This document shows positions 1 to 8,172 of a stretch of DNA of 55,380 bases, in pieces; within the stretch, counting starts at the first letter, position 1; each line of letters opens with the position of its first letter. Source of the stretch: Gordonia sp. UBA5067 (lineage in GTDB: Bacteria > Actinomycetota > Actinomycetes > Mycobacteriales > Mycobacteriaceae). Below the pieces are notes generated by a model, which was not told where the DNA came from, made no database searches, and saw only the letters and a list, made by a program, of their open reading frames with translations. The stretch is taken from NCBI RefSeq assembly GCF_002414845.1, contig NZ_DIAX01000034.1, positions 1,221 through 56,600 on the forward strand. Reading direction: 5' to 3'. The position numbers were made by a program, and so were the translations under genes.

Positions 1-1
1 G

Positions 2-862
2 CAGCTCGCCGGCATCGCCGGGGCCCCGCCGAAGTACCTCCGAACGCTGCCCGCCACGATCGCCTCCGATGCGATCAACTACGGGCTGCGCCGTCAACGT
101 CGTGAGCAGCATCAGCTGCTCCTCGACCGCGACGATCCGTGGACGGTGCACGCCATCACCTCGCCGAGGTATGCGCGGGTGCACCACGACGAGCTGGCCG
201 CGCGAGTGCTCGACCTCATGGCCGCGCATCCCGCCTGGCACTTGCCGCTCGGCTACAAGGACGGCGTGTACGGCGCTGAACGGGTTCCGTCTGGCGCCTA
301 CCTGGGGGATCGAGACATGTTCCTGCTCGTCGTGGACGGCAACCGCGATCTCGACGACCCCACCGACGCGTCGCACGCTGGCTTGTTCCGCGGGTTCATT
401 CTCCGGAACAGCGACGTCGGTGCCGCCGCCTTGACCCTGGATGTGTTCCTCTACCGCGTGATCTGCGGCAACAACATCATCTGGGGGTTCCAGCACGTGG
501 CCGGCTTCCGGCGCCGACACGTGGGAGCGTCGATCCAGGACGAGTGGACGGCCTCGCTTGCGGCCGTGCGTTCCAGCCTGAATGCAGACGTCGCCGACGA
601 TCGACTCGTGCTCCTGCGGGCCCAGTCCCGGGAGTTGGGATCGACTCGTGAGGCGGTGATCGACACAGCCGTGCAGCGACTGGATCTGTCGCAGAAGCAG
701 GCTGGCGAGGCGTACGCGCTCGCGGACACGTTCGAGCAGAACCCCCGATCCGTGTGGGGCTACGTGCAGGGGCTCACCCGCTTGAGTCAACGCACGCCCT
801 GGCAGGACGGGCGGTTTGTGCTCGATCGAGCCGCCGGTCGCCTCCTGACCGCGGTCAACTAG
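2..862 (+). CDS. DUF932-family protein, 5' end outside the window
   Basis: The reading frame is open from the first bases of the window to a TAG stop, so the N-terminus is missing; about 286 residues are visible. The central part (LFRGFILRNSDVGAAAL, then CGNNIIWGFQHV) matches the pattern of DUF932 proteins, which are typical of plasmids and phages and whose biochemical role is not established. A GTG at 146 could be mistaken for the start, but homology-like sequence (PPKYLRTLP...) continues upstream of it. No other gene in the window is of this type, and the gene lies on the far side of a homopolymer tract from the chromosomal block. It may come from an accessory replicon or from another organism. 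The family call is from pattern recognition only. Confidence 0.7.
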   Translation, partial: QLAGIAGAPPKYLRTLPATIASDAINYGLRRQRREQHQLLLDRDDPWTVHAITSPRYARVHHDELAARVLDLMAAHPAWHLPLGYKDGVYGAERVPSGAYLGDRDMFLLVVDGNRDLDDPTDASHAGLFRGFILRNSDVGAAALTLDVFLYRVICGNNIIWGFQHVAGFRRRHVGASIQDEWTASLAAVRSSLNADVADDRLVLLRAQSRELGSTREAVIDTAVQRLDLSQKQAGEAYALADTFEQNPRSVWGYVQGLTRLSQRTPWQDGRFVLDRAAGRLLTAVN

Positions 863-1022
863 ACCAGGTCGTCGCCGATCGGGCCCAGCCCGCGGCACCA
901 CACCACGTCACAACGGACGCTGGCGCCCCGCCACGTCCATTTCCTGCCCCGTCGCGACGGACCGTCGCGCCAGGTGGCCGCCTTCGCTCCCAGAGCCAGG
1001 CGCTCTGCCGGAGGTGTCTGCC

Positions 1023-1232
1023 ATGCGCGACGGATCCATTCGCCGACGGACCATCACGTCGCACCCACGCACCTGGACGCCCGAGCGCGTCCAGGTGCAG
1101 CACTGGAGAGAGCGCCATCGCATCGACGCGCTTCGCGCGCTCGCCGATGGTGCTGACGGTCTCGGGTGGACGCGTGGGCTCTTCAACGCGCTGCTCGAGG
1201 ATCTCCACGTCACCGACGAGTTCGATCGGCTC
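1023..1232 (+). CDS. truncated hypothetical protein running into a homopolymer tract
   Basis: An ATG preceded by GGAGG with about 8 nt spacing opens a frame reading MRDGSIRRRTITSHPRT and onward for about 70 plausible residues (charged, mixed composition), ending near DEFDRL. It then dissolves into proline codons caused by the poly-C tract. The first 70 residues look like real coding sequence with a good ribosome binding site, probably the gene after the DUF932 gene. The continuation is not biological. No family recognised; the true C-terminus is not in this window. Confidence 0.45.
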
Positions 1233-1467
1233 CCCGCCCCCCCCCCCCGCGTGCCCCCCCGCCCCCCCCCCCCCCCCCCCGCCCCTCCCCCCCCCCCCCG
1301 CCCGCGCGCGGCCCCCCCCCCGCCCCCGCCCCCGCCACCGCCGCCCCCCCCCCCCCCCCCCCCCCGCTCTTCCCCCCCCCCCCCGCCGCCCCGCCTGCTG
1401 CGCGTGGTGTCCGCCCGGGGGGGCCGACCACAAACCCGCGGGGCGTGGGGGGGGGGGGGGGGGGGGG
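1233..1467. other. low-complexity poly-C then poly-G tract, probable artefact
   Basis: About 165 bases that are nearly all C, then a short mixed stretch (about 1397-1446), then 21 consecutive G (1447-1467). The dnaB stop codon follows two bases later. Long G runs, and C runs from the opposite read direction, are a familiar artefact of two-colour sequencing chemistry; no natural feature of this composition is known to me in actinobacteria. I read it as a false join or a badly polished contig end. Confidence 0.75.
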
Positions 1468-1469
1468 TA

Positions 1470-3680
1470 CTAGCCCCGGGCCATATCGACAAACCGGCTC
1501 AAATGCAGCTGGTGGGCGACGGTGATCGTTGCCGTCGGGCCGTTGCGGTGCTTGCCGACGATGATGTCGGCCTCGCCGGCCCGCGGGTCGTCGCGCTCGA
1601 TGGAATCCGGTCGGTGCAACAGGATGACCATGTCGGCATCCTGCTCGAGTGAGCCTGATTCGCGCAGGTCGGAGACCTGTGGGCGCTTGTCGGTGCGCTG
1701 CTCTGGTCCACGGTTCAGCTGCGAGATCGCAATGACCGGAACCTCGAGTTCCTTGGCCAACAACTTCAGCGAGCGGGAAAACTCCGAGACCTCTTGCTGG
1801 CGCGACTCCACCTTCTTACCCGAGGTCATCAGCTGCATGTAGTCCACCACGACCATCTTCAGGTCGTGGCGCTGCTTGAGCCGGCGCGCTTTGGCGCGGA
1901 TCTCCATCATCGTCAGGTTCGGCGAATCGTCGATAAACAGCGGGGCCTCGGAGATCTCACCCATCCGCCGCGCCAGACGCGTCCAGTCGTCGTCGCTCAT
2001 CGAGCCGGCGCGCATGTCCGACAGCTTCACCTTCGCCTCGGCCGAGAGCAGCCGCATGACAATCTCGTTCTTACTCATTTCCAGCGAGAACATGGCACTG
2101 GTGCGCCCATGCGTAATCGAGCACGACCGCAGAAAATCCATGGCCAGCGTCGAATTGTGCGTCGGCACCATTGCCTCGCCGGCCAGATACAGGTGCGCCG
2201 GATTGTCGACCTGCACGCAGCGCACCGGCACACTGGGCACCGCCGTGACCGCGATGATCCGCCGCGACCGCGACACCTGCCGCAACTCCTTGTGCCGAAT
2301 CGCCTTGCGGTGCACGGTGAACACGTCGTCATCGGCGTCAACACTGAGCCACCCCGACGAGAGTCGCCGATACGAGTAACCCAGTCCGGCCACCAGATCG
2401 GCGACGATGAACGTCATGTGCCGGGTCGCCGCCGCGACCGTGATCCGGCCGTCGTCCTCGACGACGGCCCGTGCGTCGAGGATGCCGGCGAGCAGGGCGC
2501 GGCGCTGCGCGATCGAGCCGCGCAGATACTCCACGGGTACCTGCCCGCCCAGGTCGGCCATCAGTGTCATCACATCGACTTCGCCCTCGGCGTCGATGCG
2601 CATCGAGATCTCCGGGTCATTGAACGCCATCCCGGCCAGTGCGCCCACCGTGTACGGGCCGTAGGCGAAACGCCGATTCGGCAGCTCCAGCGGCGCAGCG
2701 TGGCGGACTCCGGCGCACCCGACGTGCGGCCGCAGCTCCTCGGTGGTGACGACGACCCGTTGGTCGTCGATCTGCGCCTCCCACTGGTGGTTCGCATCGG
2801 CGACCAATACGGCTCCATCGTTGAACCGCACCGCGTAGCAAGGCCGCTCGGTGAGCACGTCGGTACTCGCAACGACCCGCGTCGGCCGCCCATCGGCGTC
2901 GAGCAGCTCATCGCCGACAGCGACGTTACCCATCGTCGTCCAGCCGGTCGGCGTCGGCAGCGGGGTGTCGAGCGCAAGCGCCTTACCGACGCCGGGTCGT
3001 GCGGCGACGATGATCATCTGTCCGGGGTGCAGCCCGTTGGTCAGCTTGTCCAGATCGGCAAACCCGGTCGGCACACCGAGGGAGATCCCGCCGCGCGAGG
3101 CGATGGCGTCCAGCTCGTCCATCGTCGGCTGCAGCAACTCTTCGAGGGGGAGATAGTCCTCGGCGGTACGGCGCTCGGTGACGTCATACACCTCGGCCTG
3201 TGCGCGATCGACGACCTCGGCCACATCCTGGCCCTCACCGCCGGCGTAGCCGAACTGCACGATCCGGGTGCCGGCCTCGACGAGGCGCCGCAGAATTGCC
3301 TTCTCCGCGACGATTTCCGCGTAAAAACCGGCGTTGGCCGCCGTCGGCACCGTCGAGATCAGGGTGTGCAGATAGGGGGCCCCGCCGACACGTTTGAGGT
3401 CGCCCCGGCGGTCCAGCTCGGCGGCAACCGTGACCGCGTCGGCCGGCTCGCCTTTGCCGTACAGCTCCAGGATCGCGTTGTACACCACCTGGTGCGACGG
3501 CAGGTAGAAGTCGCCGGGCCGGATCTTCTCCAGCACGTCGGCGATGGCGTCTTTGGAGAGCATCATGCCGCCGAGCACCGACTGCTCGGCCGCCTGGTCT
3601 TGCGGGGGCTGCCTGCCGAATTCCTCGGTCGGCAATTCCTCGGGCATTGGTTCGTGACCCTGATCTTCGGTCACCGACAC
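1470..3680 (-). CDS. dnaB: replicative DNA helicase DnaB, interrupted by an intein
   Basis: Hexameric replication-fork helicase that unwinds DNA 5' to 3' and recruits primase. The N-terminal domain (QPPQDQAAEQSVLGGMML onward) and RecA-like ATPase domain are close to the mycobacterial protein. The exteins sum to about 460 residues, the usual DnaB length. The Walker A motif reads GVGK then S, but a 276-residue intein (residues 234-509) separates Lys233 from Ser510, so the helicase is inactive until it is spliced. Later motifs include FSLEMSK, VVVDYMQLM and ISQLNRGPEQR. I chose the GTG at 3680 because AGGGGG lies about 7 nt upstream. A frame extending to 3773 adds about 31 residues with no homologous look. 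Order relative to rplI is as in M. tuberculosis, with one gene between. The stop abuts the poly-G tract. Confidence 0.95.
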   Translation of the reverse strand: MSVTEDQGHEPMPEELPTEEFGRQPPQDQAAEQSVLGGMMLSKDAIADVLEKIRPGDFYLPSHQVVYNAILELYGKGEPADAVTVAAELDRRGDLKRVGGAPYLHTLISTVPTAANAGFYAEIVAEKAILRRLVEAGTRIVQFGYAGGEGQDVAEVVDRAQAEVYDVTERRTAEDYLPLEELLQPTMDELDAIASRGGISLGVPTGFADLDKLTNGLHPGQMIIVAARPGVGKALALDTPLPTPTGWTTMGNVAVGDELLDADGRPTRVVASTDVLTERPCYAVRFNDGAVLVADANHQWEAQIDDQRVVVTTEELRPHVGCAGVRHAAPLELPNRRFAYGPYTVGALAGMAFNDPEISMRIDAEGEVDVMTLMADLGGQVPVEYLRGSIAQRRALLAGILDARAVVEDDGRITVAAATRHMTFIVADLVAGLGYSYRRLSSGWLSVDADDDVFTVHRKAIRHKELRQVSRSRRIIAVTAVPSVPVRCVQVDNPAHLYLAGEAMVPTHNSTLAMDFLRSCSITHGRTSAMFSLEMSKNEIVMRLLSAEAKVKLSDMRAGSMSDDDWTRLARRMGEISEAPLFIDDSPNLTMMEIRAKARRLKQRHDLKMVVVDYMQLMTSGKKVESRQQEVSEFSRSLKLLAKELEVPVIAISQLNRGPEQRTDKRPQVSDLRESGSLEQDADMVILLHRPDSIERDDPRAGEADIIVGKHRNGPTATITVAHQLHLSRFVDMARG
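2154..2981 (-). other. class 3 intein in the DnaB P-loop, endonuclease domain decayed
   Basis: Protein-splicing element of 276 residues inserted between Lys and Ser of the Walker A motif. The first residue is Ala, not Cys or Ser, so the normal first splicing step cannot use residue 1. It has the three residues that define class 3 inteins: Trp67 in block B (ADANHQW), Cys255 in block F (VPVRCVQVD) and Thr274 in block G, followed by His275-Asn276 and +1 Ser. The middle contains LAGLIDADG-like helices: TVGALAGMAF near 111-120 lacks the acidic residue, and LAGILDARA at 164-172 has Arg where the catalytic Asp should be. Splicing is therefore predicted to be active and homing endonuclease activity lost. 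Class assignment follows the published WCT definition; activity is inferred. Confidence 0.85.
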
Positions 3681-3879
3681 TCGCCCACCCCCTATTCGGA
3701 CTCGTGAAGCAGCCCCATCGTCTGAGCCGCGCCGGCTCGCCGTTGCTCCCTTACTACCCGCCACCTCTGACATCGGGCGTCGTCCGGGCTGCCTGTCAGG
3801 TCCCGACGCCGGATGGCGAGGTGGCGGTCAATACCACCGGATGAGACTATTGCGGTTGGCGAGCGCACTCAAACCGGGC

Positions 3880-4017
3880 TGTGGATAGTTCTGTGGACAA
3901 CGTGTGGACAATTTCCGGTTCTGCGGGACGTGCTGTGGGAAACGTCGGGGAAAACTTGGGAGTAACAATGGTGGGCAGACTGTCTTCCCAGGTCAGATGA
4001 GGTAAAACTTGTCCACA
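3880..4017. promoter_or_regulatory. cluster of four DnaA-box sequences upstream of dnaB
   Basis: Four 9-mers match the actinobacterial DnaA box TTGTCCACA. On the minus strand: 3880-3888 (CTATCCACA, one mismatch), 3892-3900 (exact) and 3903-3911 (exact). On the plus strand: 4009-4017 (exact). A weaker TTATCCCCA lies at 4166-4174. They sit in the 559-bp gene-free interval 3681-4239 between dnaB and the divergent secreted-protein gene; I see nothing else in that interval. There is no dnaA or dnaN here and no AT-rich unwinding element, so this is more likely a regulatory or DnaA-titrating site than oriC. Confidence 0.7.
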
Positions 4018-4239
4018 CGGCACGGCTTCAAAAGTCTACGGCGTGTCGCGGGCAACGCGCCGAAGGAACCCTCAAGCAAACCCTCAACTCCGCGTAGGTA
4101 TCCAGAATGTGAACGGCGTCACAACGGATGGCCTCGGGTGTCAACATGGTGGGCACGGCCGTGGATTATCCCCAGTAGGTTCGTGCGTCCTCGCGGCGCA
4201 TGATGGAATGGCGGGTAACTACCGGCAAGGGGGAACCGC

Positions 4240-4794
4240 ATGAGAAGAGCAGTTCAATGCGCGCTGATGGCGATGCTCGTCGCCGCGTCTGCACTTGCGC
4301 CGGCGGTCGCCTCGGCCGCCCCGCCCCCCGAACTCGACTTCAGCAAATACCCGCGTGTCGACGCCAATCGCTACGTCTCCTACAACTACGACAACAACGG
4401 CCGGGCCTTCTTCCGTGCCGCGGGCTTCTACTGCTCCATCGGGCAGTACCCCGGCCGCGTCGCCTGTAAGGGATCCGTCGCGACCGCGCCGCACGGTAGC
4501 CAGGGGGTGCTGCTCAACAACAGCCAGGGCCCATGGTGGGTCACCCCCACGGGCACCGCCGCCCCTAACATCTCGCTGCTGCCCAACGCGCGCTTCGCGG
4601 CGCCCGAACTCCCCGTCGGGCGCAGCATCGGCATCTATGACGTCGTGTGCGCGCAACCACGCGCCGCTGTCGTGTCCTGCAGCTCGCGCGGCCGCGCCTT
4701 CGTCATTAGCCCCAAGTGGCACAAGTTCTACGCACCGGCCGGCGTTCGCGACGCGAACCCGCCGGCCGACCGGCTGCCGCCGAGTCTGCGCTAG
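4240..4794 (+). CDS. secreted hypothetical protein
   Basis: 184 residues. The N-terminus MRRAVQCALMAMLVAASALAPAVASA is a clear Sec signal peptide with an A-S-A cleavage site, followed by a mature domain of about 158 residues rich in aromatic, Gly and Pro residues. It has four cysteines in the mature part (FYCSIG, VACKG, VVCAQ, VSCSS) that could form two disulfides outside the membrane. The ATG is preceded by AAGGGGGA at good spacing. It lies between rplI and dnaB but on the opposite strand, with a strong terminator after it. I recognise no named family; the secretion and disulfide predictions are from sequence only. Confidence 0.8.
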   Translation: MRRAVQCALMAMLVAASALAPAVASAAPPPELDFSKYPRVDANRYVSYNYDNNGRAFFRAAGFYCSIGQYPGRVACKGSVATAPHGSQGVLLNNSQGPWWVTPTGTAAPNISLLPNARFAAPELPVGRSIGIYDVVCAQPRAAVVSCSSRGRAFVISPKWHKFYAPAGVRDANPPADRLPPSLR

Positions 4795-4810
4795 TCCGCC
4801 TGCACCACGA

Positions 4811-4850
4811 ACGAAAGCCGCCGCCTGGATTACCAGGCGGCGGCTTTCGT
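4811..4850. terminator. bidirectional intrinsic terminator between the secreted gene and rplI
   Basis: Perfect 18-bp stem (ACGAAAGCCGCCGCCTGG and its complement) with an ATTA loop. It lies between two convergent genes and should end transcription from both sides. Confidence 0.85.
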
Positions 4851-4861
4851 TGTGCGTGGGA

Positions 4862-5314
4862 CTACTCCGCGACGACGGCCAAATCGAAGATGGCGGCGAC
4901 GTTCGGGTGCAGCTTCACAGTCACCGGGTAGCTGCCGATGGCCTTGATGTGGCCCTTGGGCAGCTCCACGGCGCGCTTGTCGACCGCGGGGCCGCCAGCG
5001 CTCTTGATGGCGCCGACGACGTCACTGACGGTGACCGAGCCGAACAGCTTGCCCGAATCGTGCGTCTTCACACCGAGCGACACCGAGGCAAGACCCTCCA
5101 GGGCCTGCTTCAGCTCGTTGGCGTGTTCGACATCGCGCACCTCGCGGGTGTCGCGCGCCCGCTTGATGCCGGCAACCTGCTTCTCGGCGCCCTTGGTGGC
5201 GACAATCGCCAGGCCGCGCGGCAACAGGTAGTTGCGTCCGTAGCCGTCCTTGACCTCGACGGTGTCGCCGGCGACACCGAGGTTCTCAACAGCAGCAGTG
5301 AGGATGAGCTTCAT
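4862..5314 (-). CDS. rplI: 50S ribosomal protein bL9
   Basis: 150 residues. It begins [17 protein letters not shown], the conserved N-terminal rRNA-binding domain with [13 protein letters not shown], then a long connecting helix (about residues 41-75), then the C-terminal domain with DKRAVELP and [10 protein letters not shown]. Length is normal for bL9. It is the last gene of the rpsF-ssb-rpsR-rplI operon, 20 bp after rpsR. Confidence 0.97.
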   Translation of the reverse strand: MKLILTAAVENLGVAGDTVEVKDGYGRNYLLPRGLAIVATKGAEKQVAGIKRARDTREVRDVEHANELKQALEGLASVSLGVKTHDSGKLFGSVTVSDVVGAIKSAGGPAVDKRAVELPKGHIKAIGSYPVTVKLHPNVAAIFDLAVVAE

Positions 5315-5334
5315 GAGTTCGTATCCCTTCCTGC

Positions 5335-5589
5335 TCAGCGACCCGTCGAGGTGAACGGCAACAGCGCCACCTCGCGCGAGTTCTTGACGGCGATCGCGAT
5401 GTCGCGCTGGTGCTGCACGCAGTTACCAGTCACGCGACGCGACCGAATCTTGCCGCGGTCCGACAGGAACCGGCGCAGCAGCGCGGTGTCCTTGTAGTCG
5501 ATAACCGGGGGCTTGTCTTTGCAGAAGCTGCACGCCTTGGCCTTGACGACCTTTTCGACGCGGGGCTTCCGACCCTTTTGCTTTGGCAT
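5335..5589 (-). CDS. rpsR: 30S ribosomal protein bS18
   Basis: 84 residues. It contains the hallmark [19 protein letters not shown] and [20 protein letters not shown]. The CSFC pair near residue 20 with a later Cys marks the zinc-type (C+) form; actinobacteria often carry a second, zinc-free paralogue elsewhere, induced in zinc limitation. bS18 pairs with bS6 on the platform of the small subunit, which fits its operon with rpsF. Confidence 0.97.
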   Translation of the reverse strand: MPKQKGRKPRVEKVVKAKACSFCKDKPPVIDYKDTALLRRFLSDRGKIRSRRVTGNCVQHQRDIAIAVKNSREVALLPFTSTGR

Positions 5590-5609
5590 GAATTACTCCA
5601 GGTAGATCT

Positions 5610-6116
5610 TCAGAATGGTGGTTCTTCGGCACCGCCGGAGGCACCCGCCGCGGGCGCGCTGCCCCACGGGTCCTCATTCGCCGCGGGCTGGCTCGACGCG
5701 GGACGGCCTCCGCCGCCACCCGAACCGAAACCACCACCGCCGCCGCCACCGCGCGAAGCGCGCGTGACCTTGGCCGTGGCATACCGCAACGATGGGCCGA
5801 TCTCATCGACGTCGAGTTCGTAGACCGTCCGCTTCTCACCCTCGCGAGTCTCGAAGGAGCGCTGCTTGAGGCGACCGGAAACAATGACGCGGGTGCCCTT
5901 GGTCAGGGACTCCGTCACATTCTCGGCCGCCTCGCGCCAGATGTTGCACCGCAGGAACAGTGCTTCGCCGTCTTTCCATTCATTGGTCTGACGGTCGAAG
6001 GTGCGCGGCGTCGACGCCACCGTGAAGTTGGCGACCGCGGCACCGGACGGCGTAAAACGCAGCTCCGGGTCGGCCGTCAGATTCCCGACGACGGTGATAA
6101 CCGTTTCTCCAGCCAT
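5610..6116 (-). CDS. ssb: single-stranded DNA-binding protein SSB
   Basis: 168 residues. An N-terminal OB fold ([25 protein letters not shown], about residues 1-112) binds ssDNA as a tetramer. A disordered Gly-rich linker (about 118-150) follows, then the acidic tip AEEPPF that recruits replication and repair partners such as helicases and polymerase subunits. All expected parts are present. It sits between rpsF and rpsR, the widespread bacterial arrangement, so it is probably co-transcribed with them. Confidence 0.97.
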   Translation of the reverse strand: MAGETVITVVGNLTADPELRFTPSGAAVANFTVASTPRTFDRQTNEWKDGEALFLRCNIWREAAENVTESLTKGTRVIVSGRLKQRSFETREGEKRTVYELDVDEIGPSLRYATAKVTRASRGGGGGGGFGSGGGGGRPASSQPAANEDPWGSAPAAGASGGAEEPPF

Positions 6117-6247
6117 GTGCTTCCCCTCGAGGTTCGTGGTGTGTCGGTGGTCGGCGAGTGCTCGACGTGCCGATCCAGCCTGGGTTTGTGGCCCAGCCTA
6201 AGGAGCGGCACCGACATACGCGAGCCGTTACGCGAACTCGCGCAGGC

Positions 6248-6529
6248 TCACTTGCGCAGGACCTTGGTACGCAGCACCGACTCGTTCAGCTTCAGCTGAC
6301 GATCGAGCTCGTTCACCGTGTCCGGCGTGGCGTTCAGATCGATGACGGCGTAGATGCCTTCATTGTTCTTCTCGATCTCGTAGGCAAGACGGCGCTTGCC
6401 CCAGATATCGACACCATCCACCGAGCCGCCATCCTTGCGGACGACATTGAGGAAGGTATCCAGTGAGGGTGCGACGGTGCGCTCGTCCAAGCTCGGATCG
6501 AGGATCACCATCAATTCGTAGTGACGCAT
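6248..6529 (-). CDS. rpsF: 30S ribosomal protein bS6
   Basis: 93 residues. It starts [21 protein letters not shown] and contains [23 protein letters not shown], the diagnostic bS6 core; it lacks the long acidic tail of E. coli S6. First gene of the operon. An AGGAGGTGA Shine-Dalgarno lies about 10 nt before the ATG, one of the strongest ribosome binding sites in the window, fitting high expression. The 131-bp gap to ssb is unusually wide for this operon and could hold an additional promoter or a leader. Confidence 0.97.
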   Translation of the reverse strand: MRHYELMVILDPSLDERTVAPSLDTFLNVVRKDGGSVDGVDIWGKRRLAYEIEKNNEGIYAVIDLNATPDTVNELDRQLKLNESVLRTKVLRK

Positions 6530-6673
6530 AAGACCACATCACCTCCTATGGGCTAATCGGCCACGGACGGTCCGCGGCAGGAGGGTCGCCTGCGTCGGCA
6601 ACCGGTCCAAGATACATGAGAAGGGGCTGACCTGCGAAATCGCGCCTCTGCGCTCGCCCGGACTGGCCTGGGC

Positions 6674-6679
6674 TAGTCT
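6674..6679 (+). promoter_or_regulatory. putative -10 box for a leaderless transcript (GT87 gene)
   Basis: TAGTCT ends 7 nt before the ATG at 6687, so transcription would begin at or next to the start codon. This favours 6687 over the ATG at 6681. Confidence 0.45.
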
Positions 6680-6686
6680 CATGCGC

Positions 6687-8126
6687 ATGTCTAAGGACCT
6701 GGAGCTGGGGCCGTTGGACCGCACGCGACGCGGGGAGGCGGTGCTCGCCGCCCTGGTGTCGGTGGTATTCACCTGCCTGGCGATGGCCTGGAGTTTTCAC
6801 GCGAAGGTCAAGTGCGGCGGCGCGCCGTTCAACGCGGAGGGACGCTCTCGGCGCTGGCCCGTCGGCGATCCCCACGCGATCATCCCCTGCTACAGCGACC
6901 AGATGAACCTGTGGATCGGGCGCGACATCAACAACCACGTCTTCCCCTACCTCCACGGCGCCATCACCGAACAGGGCCATCTCGTCGGCGGGGCCGTCGA
7001 ATACCCGGTGCTGTCGGGGATGCTGATGTGGCTCGGCGCGATCGGCGCCCACAGCGACCTGTCGTTCCTCATCCACTCGGCGATCATCCTCGCCCCGTTC
7101 GGCATCCTCGTCACCCTGCTGCTCGTCTACCTGGTGCGCTGGTGGGCGCTGCTGTGGGCCGCGACGCCGCCCCTGGTCCTGTACGCGTTCCACAACTGGG
7201 AGCTGCCCGTCGTCGCGACGTGTGTCGGCGGCATCGCCGTCGTCGCCTGGGGCGCGTCCCTGGACACCGACGGCAATCCACGACTTTCAGTGCGGGCCGC
7301 CGCGGTCTGGGCGGCCATCCTGTTCGGCATCGGCTTCAGTTTGAAGATGTATCCCGGCTTCTTCGTGCTGCCACTGGCGTTGTATGTGCTGACCCGTGGG
7401 GGTGGGTTCATCAGCCGGTTCCGCTCGCCGAAAGATGTGGTGTCCGACCTGGACTGGCGGGGATTCTGGTACACGATCGGCGCGGCGACCGCGGCGGTGA
7501 CGGCGACCCAGGCGCCGTTCATGATCTTCGGCTGGCCGGGCTGGCGGGGGTCGCTTTCCTTTCAGGGCAAGCGCAAGGCCGATATCGACACCAACTCGAT
7601 CTGGTACTGGGGCCTGCGGCACCTGACCGGGGGGCAGACCGACCTGTACAACACGCTCGTCGGCGTCGCGTCGCCGCTGCTCATCGCCGCATCCTTCGTC
7701 TTGGCCGTGTGGCTGGGGTGGCGGGTGTACTCCCCGGACAAGGTGACCCTGGGCGTGTACCCGTGGATCGGCGTGTGCGGCGCCATGCTCGCCGGCTTCA
7801 TGCTGTTCCACAAGGTGCACTCGCCGCAGTACACGCTGTGGATCCTGCCGTTCTTCGTGCTGCTCAAGGTTCGGTGGCCGGTGATCGTCGGCTACCTGCT
7901 GGCCGACCTTGCCCTGGACCTCACGATTTTCCGGCTGTTCGGGATCCTCAACGACCCGGCGCATCCGCCGATGAAGTGGTGGGTCATCGGCGGAGTCAAC
8001 TTCGGGGTATGGGTGCACGCCGTGCTGCTGGTCTATCTGATCTTCGCGTTCGTCAAGGCTCAGCCGCGGGAACCGTTGGCGTCGTTCGGGTTCCGCAGGT
8101 CTCCCCTGACAACTGCCAATCGATGA
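6687..8126 (+). CDS. GT87-family (GT-C fold) membrane glycosyltransferase
   Basis: 479 residues with about ten hydrophobic helices. The extracytoplasmic loop after the first helix holds CYSDQMNLWIGRD, and further on VEYPVLSGMLMW. An acidic residue in the first loop and the EYPV motif are typical of polyprenol-phosphate-sugar-dependent GT-C enzymes of family 87 (DUF2029, as PimE). Such enzymes use decaprenyl-phospho-mannose or -arabinose to build lipoglycans on the outer face of the membrane; the acceptor here is unknown. It is divergent from rpsF. A second GT87-like gene lies 1.4 kb away beside ponA, and the two are only distantly similar. Confidence 0.8.
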   Translation: MSKDLELGPLDRTRRGEAVLAALVSVVFTCLAMAWSFHAKVKCGGAPFNAEGRSRRWPVGDPHAIIPCYSDQMNLWIGRDINNHVFPYLHGAITEQGHLVGGAVEYPVLSGMLMWLGAIGAHSDLSFLIHSAIILAPFGILVTLLLVYLVRWWALLWAATPPLVLYAFHNWELPVVATCVGGIAVVAWGASLDTDGNPRLSVRAAAVWAAILFGIGFSLKMYPGFFVLPLALYVLTRGGGFISRFRSPKDVVSDLDWRGFWYTIGAATAAVTATQAPFMIFGWPGWRGSLSFQGKRKADIDTNSIWYWGLRHLTGGQTDLYNTLVGVASPLLIAASFVLAVWLGWRVYSPDKVTLGVYPWIGVCGAMLAGFMLFHKVHSPQYTLWILPFFVLLKVRWPVIVGYLLADLALDLTIFRLFGILNDPAHPPMKWWVIGGVNFGVWVHAVLLVYLIFAFVKAQPREPLASFGFRRSPLTTANR

Positions 8127-8172
8127 CCCGGCGGGGGAGTGGTTCCCTCGGAGCCGTAACAGTGTGCAGATG

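Noticed and set aside
754..1652. Several overlapping open frames rich in proline or glycine across the poly-C/poly-G tract
   Set aside because: They exist only because homopolymer C or G cannot encode a stop; no ribosome binding site or family pattern.
1794..3707. A 637-codon open frame opposite dnaB
   Set aside because: Antisense shadow of a GC-rich gene; His/Arg-rich nonsense composition and no similarity pattern.
3681..3773. Longer DnaB N-terminus starting at 3773
   Set aside because: The extra 31 residues are low-quality and the GTG at 3680 has a good ribosome binding site.
3880..4017. oriC
   Set aside because: DnaA boxes are present but there is no dnaA, dnaN or AT-rich unwinding element; the locus is that of dnaB.
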